Source: Pratylenchus scribneri
Taxonomy: Eukaryota; Nematoda; Chromadorea; Rhabditida; Pratylenchidae
DNA length: 64,000 nucleotides
Direction of reading: 5' to 3'
Assembly (NCBI GenBank): GCA_030063045.1
Contig: JAQSEB010000173.1
Location: 310,001 to 374,000 of the forward strand
The notes below the pieces were generated by a model, which did no database searches, was not told the origin of the DNA, and saw nothing but the letters and a program-made list of their open reading frames with translations. Positions 58,561 through 64,000 of this stretch are shown here, in pieces; the stretch's first letter is position 1, and every line of letters begins with the position of its first letter. The position numbers and the translations under genes were made by a program.

Positions 58561-59010
58561 TTCAGGAATTTTTGATCGGTGTCTATTACGATATCGCGGT
58601 GTCTTTCTTTCATCTTAAGGAATTTTTTCTCTTTTTTTTGCCGAAAGTGAATTAAAATTCAGGAATTTTTTGACTCTCGGCCCCTAATCAAAAAGGAAGT
58701 AATAAATTCTAATGGAAAAAATGATGTGGTCCTTTACCGAAATACGATAGTCTCTTCCACTTCTAATCCAAGGAATTTCGCCCACTTTATTTATATCGAA
58801 AGTGAATTAAAAATTCAGGAATTTTTCACTATCGGCCCCCTTTGATCGTAAAAATGCTAATACACTGACTAAAAAATGACGTGACCAAATTATTGGTCCA
58901 TTTTTTGGCCGAAATACGATAGTCCCTTACTTTTTCTTTCATCTTGTGGAATTACGCTCATTTTTTAGGCGAAACTGAATTAAAATTCAGGAATTTTTGG
59001 TCCTCGGCCC
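58561..59010 (+). repeat. Degenerate tandem repeat, period about 160-170 bp
   Basis: AATTCAGGAATTTTT plus a following CTCGGCCCC-type block recurs at about 58653, 58812 and 58983, with a partial copy near 58561. ACGATAGTC is shared between units. No gene seen from 57561 to 59928 apart from these repeats and foldback copy 1. Confidence 0.7.
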
Positions 59011-59928
59011 CCCTTTGAGTACAAAGATACGATAAAAAATCCAAAGTCCAAAAGATGATGTGGCCAAATTATTCGTCTGGAATGGATTCTTTGAATCTAT
59101 TAAGACACTTTTCTCGAATGGTAAACAGTCAAGCCACTTTTTTGGGTCACAAATTTGGACAATTTATGTGCATAATAAATAGAATTTTGCAAAATTCGTC
59201 AATTTTCTTTAAAAATGACGAGTACAATAATCCTATAATCATCAATGATCATTTTAAGAGAAAATAGTATCATCTTTTGATAAAAAATCGCATAATTAGT
59301 CCAATTTCTTTTGACGGTTTTTGGCTAATATCCGTATAGAGTTATGGTAAATCTGACAATCGAAAATTTTCGCTATTTTTCCCGCCTTTTAAGATCAAGC
59401 GGGAATTTCTTTTTAAATCACAGAAAAATTCCTCTTTATTTAATGGCCTTGTCCCTTTAGTGAATAAAATAATGCTTCAATTATATTAAATAAATCACAT
59501 TATCTCCGCTCCCACTCTAATAAAGCCTTAAATTTTCTCTAAATTATTAATAAATTTAAACTAAAATAATCGATTTTTAAATGAAAAATTCAAATTCATT
59601 AAAAAAATAAAAAATGATTCTATAAAATCTAAAAATGGTAAATAAAGAGAACAATTTGGGCTTACCATTATATCTCATAATCTCTATTAATTTCCCACCC
59701 TATATTAAGTATACTTACCTATATCACTTTCCAGATAAGCATTTTTCTTTGTTGAGTCAATTAATTTGATTTCAATAGCTTAATAATTGGGTTTGATTTA
59801 GTTAGACATATTTTATCTTCAGAAATATTAATATAAATTTACCGAGGCAAATAAAAAAAATATAATTTAATCTATAATTTCAAATATTTTCATGTCTAAT
59901 AATTTTATTTTTTAGGAATATTTTGAAA

Positions 59929-60625
59929 ATGATTATTTTCTTAATCTTCCTTTATTCCTTCTTTCCGTCTGATGTATTCACCCAATCTTCTTCAGAAACG
60001 GCTGTTTCAACATCTTTGACGCTTTCATCGTGTGGTAGGATTTAATGCAATATAATTTAAAATAATTCTAATTTGGTGAAAAATTTTCAAAGTGTAATTT
60101 CGAACTTAAATATCTCCCTTTTTACCTCAATATTTGACCCATTGTCTGTTTTAAAATCCCATCTTGGTCTTCTTCAACCTAAAGATATAAAAAATATACA
60201 ATGAATTATTTTTTAGATTTTTCATTTATGTATAATGCTTAATGCATAGATTAAGAAAAATTTTGGTTAAATTAATCTCCAATTAAAATTTCTAACAGCA
60301 ATATTAATAAAAAAATTTCAGTTGCGGTGAAAGATGAAAATGCTTGTAATGCTTTGGGCTCACATGGCTGCAAATGGTCAAAAAATGTGCAAAATTGCTT
60401 CAATTTAACATCTCTGAATTATTGTCGCGGTACTACTATGCACCTCTTTCGAAACATTAACAAATTTTATGTATTTTAGGTTTGAGCCCACCCAATGCTG
60501 ACTTTAATGCCTGTGATAAGGATGAGCTATGCAAAATGGTGATACAGATGCCAAGCACCGTGAATTGGAATATTTGCATTGATAAACAAACAGCAAGATT
60601 TGCATTTGAAATTTGTTGTAATTAA
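59929..60625 (+). CDS. Secreted four-cysteine-module protein, three exons
   Basis: Exon 59929-60034 starts with a signal peptide (MIIFLIFLYSFFPSDVFT) and ends in phase 1. Exon 60322-60429 is one module (ENACNALGSHGCKW, then QNCFN, ending YCRG). Exon 60480-60625 has six Cys in a different spacing, ends ICCN and stops at TAA. About 119 aa. This is the only complete member in the window and shows that the family is secreted. The phase-1 first exon explains how modules can be added or lost without frame change. Confidence 0.7.
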
Positions 60626-60946
60626 TTACTATTTAATTTAAAAGGAAAAAATTTCTTTAATTACAACCATAAAATAACATTGGGTCACTTCTTAATATGA
60701 ATGAATTTAGGCGACAACTGTCAACAAATATAATAAAATAAAATAAATTTTTATAAAAAATTTATTTTGGCACTTTTTTGTCAAATATTTTGCATAGCAA
60801 AATGAGAATAATAAAAAAATTTTATTTATAATTTTTATAGTATTTTTCCGAAATTTTTCAAATTAGCAACGACCCCAGAAACGATTAAAATATAAATTTT
60901 TTAAAATTTAAAATATAATTTTGTCATAACCTTCCCTATAATTCAG

Positions 60947-62857
60947 CTCAGCTTAAAGAAAGTGAATGTGTTGGTAACATTTTATGCAAATACGAAAAGG
61001 AAGAATGCATTCCACAAGAATACATTTACACTGATGGAATAGAATGTTGTATGTTTTTCCTAACAATAGGGAATTTTACAAATTTGATTGTTTATTATAA
61101 AATTTCTGCCCTTCTGTTATTTAGAATTAGGGTTCAGCGGTACCGGTACTTTGGACCAAAATCGGTACCGGTACTTGCCGGTACCAGCCTACTCGGTATT
61201 CGGTACCGGTACTGGGTTTAGGGTCGGTACCCGGTACCGGTACTCGGCACCGGTCGGTACCGGTACTAGTCGGTACTGACGGTACTGGAGAAAAAATGGT
61301 AAAAAATCATAAAAATTTTTAAAAAATCAATTTTTTTTCTTTCAAAAATCAAAAATTTTTGATACAGAGAAATAAAAAATAGCTTCATAAAAGATTTAAA
61401 TTTGACTGAAATTTTCATTTTAAGAAAAAAATTTAAAAAAAAAATAAAAATTTGGCCAAAAATGCCATTTTAGGGGGTGCTTGTCAGTACCGACTAGTAC
61501 CGACTACCGAGTTGAAAAAACGGTACCGGTAGTACCGATGTCGGTACCGGTACTGGCAAAATCGGTACCGGTACTGGCCAAAGGCCGGTACTTCGGTACC
61601 AGTACCGACCGGTACTGCGGTACCGCTGAACCCTACTTAGAATTATTAGCTCTAAAACTATATCAAACTAAATTTTAATAAAAAAATTTTACGGATATGG
61701 AATATAACAATATACTAAAATATAAAATGTCTAAAAATCAATTTTCGTTGAAATGCAATTATATTGAATATTTTAGTATTGGGAACAATTTTGTATAAAA
61801 ATTTCTAAATTTAATAAATATTTTAAAAATTAAATTAACCTAACCTATGCAGAAAAATAAGTTGATCCAAAAATGTCAACCCCAATGCCAAACCCAGACA
61901 AAATCACAAAAAATATCAACCCAAAAATATAGTTTTTGACTTCAAATAAATCAGCAATAGGTTTTAGACCATACAACCATACAAACCTTATGCCTTTTTG
62001 TCGATCTCATTGAGACGCATTGATTGATATATAATTTGTCATGGTTTGACCCAAAATTAAAGAGTTTAAAACCCAAAACTGGAAAAATATGGTTTAAAAG
62101 GTTTAAAAAGCTTTTATATACAATTCGATGCGTCTCGATGAGATCTACAAAATGGTATAAGGTTTGTATGGTCTAAAATCTATTGTTGATTTATTTTTTA
62201 TTAGTAGTCAAAAACTGTTTTGTTGACATTTTTATGCCTTTTTTATTAAAAATTATTTCTATATTATAAAAATGAAGTGAAGATTTATTAAATATTTTTT
62301 TTTAATATCATAAAAGGAATAAGGAATTTTCTGCCGGATAGTTTAAATTTTGGATATTTTATAAAAAATTTTTAACGATATTTTTAAAAATATTCACTTT
62401 AGTATTTTTTAATACCGTATAGAATAAAGAAGACATTTTTCGAAGAGCAGAAAAAATTAAAATTTCTAGCTAACCCAATTCAATGAAAATTTTCGATCGT
62501 TTTTCCGCTTGTGATCATCACATCACAATTACAATAGAAAAATACTAGTCTAATTGTATTTTGTATTCGTCGGTAAAAATAGACATTTTCTGCTGAATTT
62601 TATGAATGACCACTTTTTTCGGCTGTCGAGGAAGAAGTTCCATTCTTATTACCGAGGGTTAAAGAGACAAAAAATATAAATATTTTTAACGAAAAATTGT
62701 TAAATTTTTTTTATTCTATTAATGCATTTAAGATGGTTTCGACAAGGACGAATGTTTCTTAAACAACAAATGCATATTCTTTGAACAGGCACATAGAAGA
62801 AAAGCGTGCCGAGATTATCATGCCCCGTACTCATTCATCTGTTGTATGCAAAAATGA
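60947..62857 (+). CDS. Module-family exon remnants
   Basis: An exon-like block from 60947 (SECVGNILCKYEKEECIPQE, then ECC) and a terminal-type exon 62733-62857 (ECFLNNKCIFFE, then CRDY and ICC, stop TGA) match parts of the family. They are separated by a hAT-type MITE (61128-61635) and a foldback element (61868-62233), so whether they form one gene is open. Confidence 0.4.
61128..61635. mobile_element. hAT-type MITE with GGTACCGGTA arrays
   Basis: Ends TAGGGTTCAGCGG and its inverse; flanks TTTAGAAT and CTTAGAAT match at 7 of 8 bases. Both halves carry many GGTACCGGTACT motifs in opposite orientation, and the middle is plain AT-rich DNA. Open frames here are only translations of the motif. 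Confidence 0.85.
61868..62233. mobile_element. Foldback element family F, copy 2
   Basis: Same core as 57820-58204 (GATCTCATTGAGACGCATTG, then TTTGTCATGGTTTGACCC and its inverse); the outer arms contain AAAAATGTCAAC. Confidence 0.75.
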
Positions 62858-63019
62858 AAAAAAATTCGTAGAAATATAGTATGTTTTAATTTTTAGTTCC
62901 TTACAATTCATGTGATTTGCTGGCTTTTGAATGCGGTAGTAATTATTATAAAAAATATAGTTTTTTGTTGTTATTTATAAAATTTTGAATAAAATCTATT
63001 GGAATCGTGCGAGGACAAT

Positions 63020-63412
63020 TCCTAAATAGACAAATGACGGTGCAAATGTGGGCGCTTCCTAAAACGTGCAAATGTGCATGTTTTCAAATATAATAAATCA
63101 TAAACCGGTTTTAGACCCTACAAACCTTATACCGTTTTGTAGATCTCATCGAGACGCATCGATTGGTATATAGTTTGTCATTGATTGGCCCAAAATTAAA
63201 TGCTATTAAACCATTTTTCAAGTTTTTGGTTTTAAACTCTTTATTTTGGGTCAAACCATGACAAATTATAAATTAATCGATGCGTCTCGATGAGATCTAT
63301 AAAATGTTATAAGATTTGTAGGGTCTAAAACCGGTTTACGATTTATTATAGTCGAAAACATACACATTTGCACCTTTTTAGGAAGCGCCCACATTTGCAA
63401 TATTTAGGAAAT
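63020..63412. mobile_element. Foldback element family F, copy 3
   Basis: Same core (GATCTCATCGAGACGCATCG) but different outer arms, here GCAAATGTGGGCGCTTCCTA and its inverse. Confidence 0.75.
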
Positions 63413-63521
63413 GACATAGCACCTATTGGAATTAATAATTAAAGAAAATATGCTAATGAGGAATCAAAATAAAAGCGATATCAATATAGCAGTATCATAA
63501 GCTAAAACATAAGGAAAATAT

Positions 63522-63645
63522 TAGAGTCTGGAGCCGGGCCGGGCCTGGGCCAGGTTTTGCCTGGACAGGGCCGGGCCCGTCCCGGAAAAATTTTGGAAAG
63601 AAAAACCTGGAATCGGGCCCGGAAAATCAGAAATTCCGGACTCTA
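63522..63645. mobile_element. Short hAT-type MITE with GGGCC arrays
   Basis: Ends TAGAGTC and GACTCTA; perfect 8-bp duplication GAAAATAT on both sides (63514-63521, 63646-63653). The interior repeats CCGGGCC-type motifs. Confidence 0.8.
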
Positions 63646-63926
63646 GAAAATATATTGGTTTTAAATTAAGGAAATAGGTAGAAGAAAGAATATATATTAC
63701 ATATTATAATTAGTTACTGTAAAGTAATTAGGGTGCAACCTCCCGCCCCCGTCCCTGAGGATACTCCAAGTCTCTTTTTCGGTAAATTTGGAATTTAATA
63801 CTTGATATTTTGGGTAAAAATTCGATAGACAGTTTTAAAATCTGCAAAAATTTGTTGTAGATGTTCTAAAAATTAATGTCAAAATTCAAATTTATTCATT
63901 TATATTTCAATATTTGAAATTAAAAG

Positions 63927-64000
63927 GCAAAATCACCGACAAAGAACGTTGCAATTATTATCCTGAGCATTGCAAGTGGGAATGGAATGCTTGCAATTTG
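63927..64000 (+). CDS. Start of another four-cysteine module, cut by the window end
   Basis: Acceptor TTAAAAG then a phase-1 exon with ITDKERCNYYPEHCKWEW, nearly the same as the modules at 938 and 32739. Confidence 0.6.

Noticed and set aside
61128..61635. CRISPR-like array
   Set aside because: The repeats are palindromic, without unique spacers of constant length, and lie inside an 8-bp target duplication typical of hAT elements in animal DNA.
61088..61678. Open frames with YRYLPVP-like repeats
   Set aside because: Direct translation of the GGTACCGGTA array of a MITE.

Overview
This is AT-rich animal DNA with many short (about 40-60 nt) GT-AG introns and tandem families of small secreted proteins. 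The composition and intron style suggest a nematode, possibly a plant-parasitic tylenchid, but this is inference: there is no rRNA or conserved housekeeping gene to fix the species.

The central object is a whole Polinton (Maverick), a virus-like DNA transposon, at 2360-27919 (25,560 bp). It has terminal inverted repeats of about 213 bp, ends that read AG...CT, and a perfect 6-bp target duplication GCAATC on both sides. I can support 19 genes. Core set: protein-primed family B DNA polymerase (six exons, 1422 aa), DDE integrase with a C-terminal chromodomain, packaging ATPase, adenain-like cysteine protease, double jelly-roll major capsid protein and a probable minor capsid protein. The major capsid frame carries one in-frame TAA, so this copy is probably not virion-competent unless the stop is read through, polymorphic or a sequencing error.

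The accessory genes are the unusual part. They include a stand-alone Argonaute-type PAZ protein (8914-9519), a ten-exon RING plus chromodomain protein (3099-6412) whose last intron holds three successive long palindromes, an acidic protein that begins with a textbook PCNA-interacting (PIP) box (from 25667), a C-terminal zinc-ribbon protein, a CxxC-rich protein, and three small secreted or membrane proteins. Taken together they could be a host-interface kit aimed at small RNAs, chromatin/ubiquitin and the replication clamp. That reading is inference. Most intergenic starts have a GC-box plus TATA box, or a TATA box alone. ATPase, two small genes and integrase are packed with overlapping stop/start codons.

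Left (1-2353) and right (27926-36900, 59900-64000) of the element lie plus-strand genes built from symmetric phase-1 exons, each encoding one four-cysteine module of about 33-42 residues ending in Cys-Gly. The Polinton landed among them and may have cut one gene off from its first exon. From about 37.7 to 57.5 kb there are two divergent groups of multi-exon genes encoding divergent, tandem galectin-like beta-sandwich domains, with two small secreted-protein genes between them.

The host part is also full of small inverted-repeat elements. These include a hAT remnant (BED finger and dimerisation domain) nested inside another hAT-type element, both with perfect 8-bp target duplications; two hAT-type MITEs filled with short subterminal motifs; three unrelated foldback elements that carry or resemble CCCTAA-like repeats; and three copies of one foldback core.
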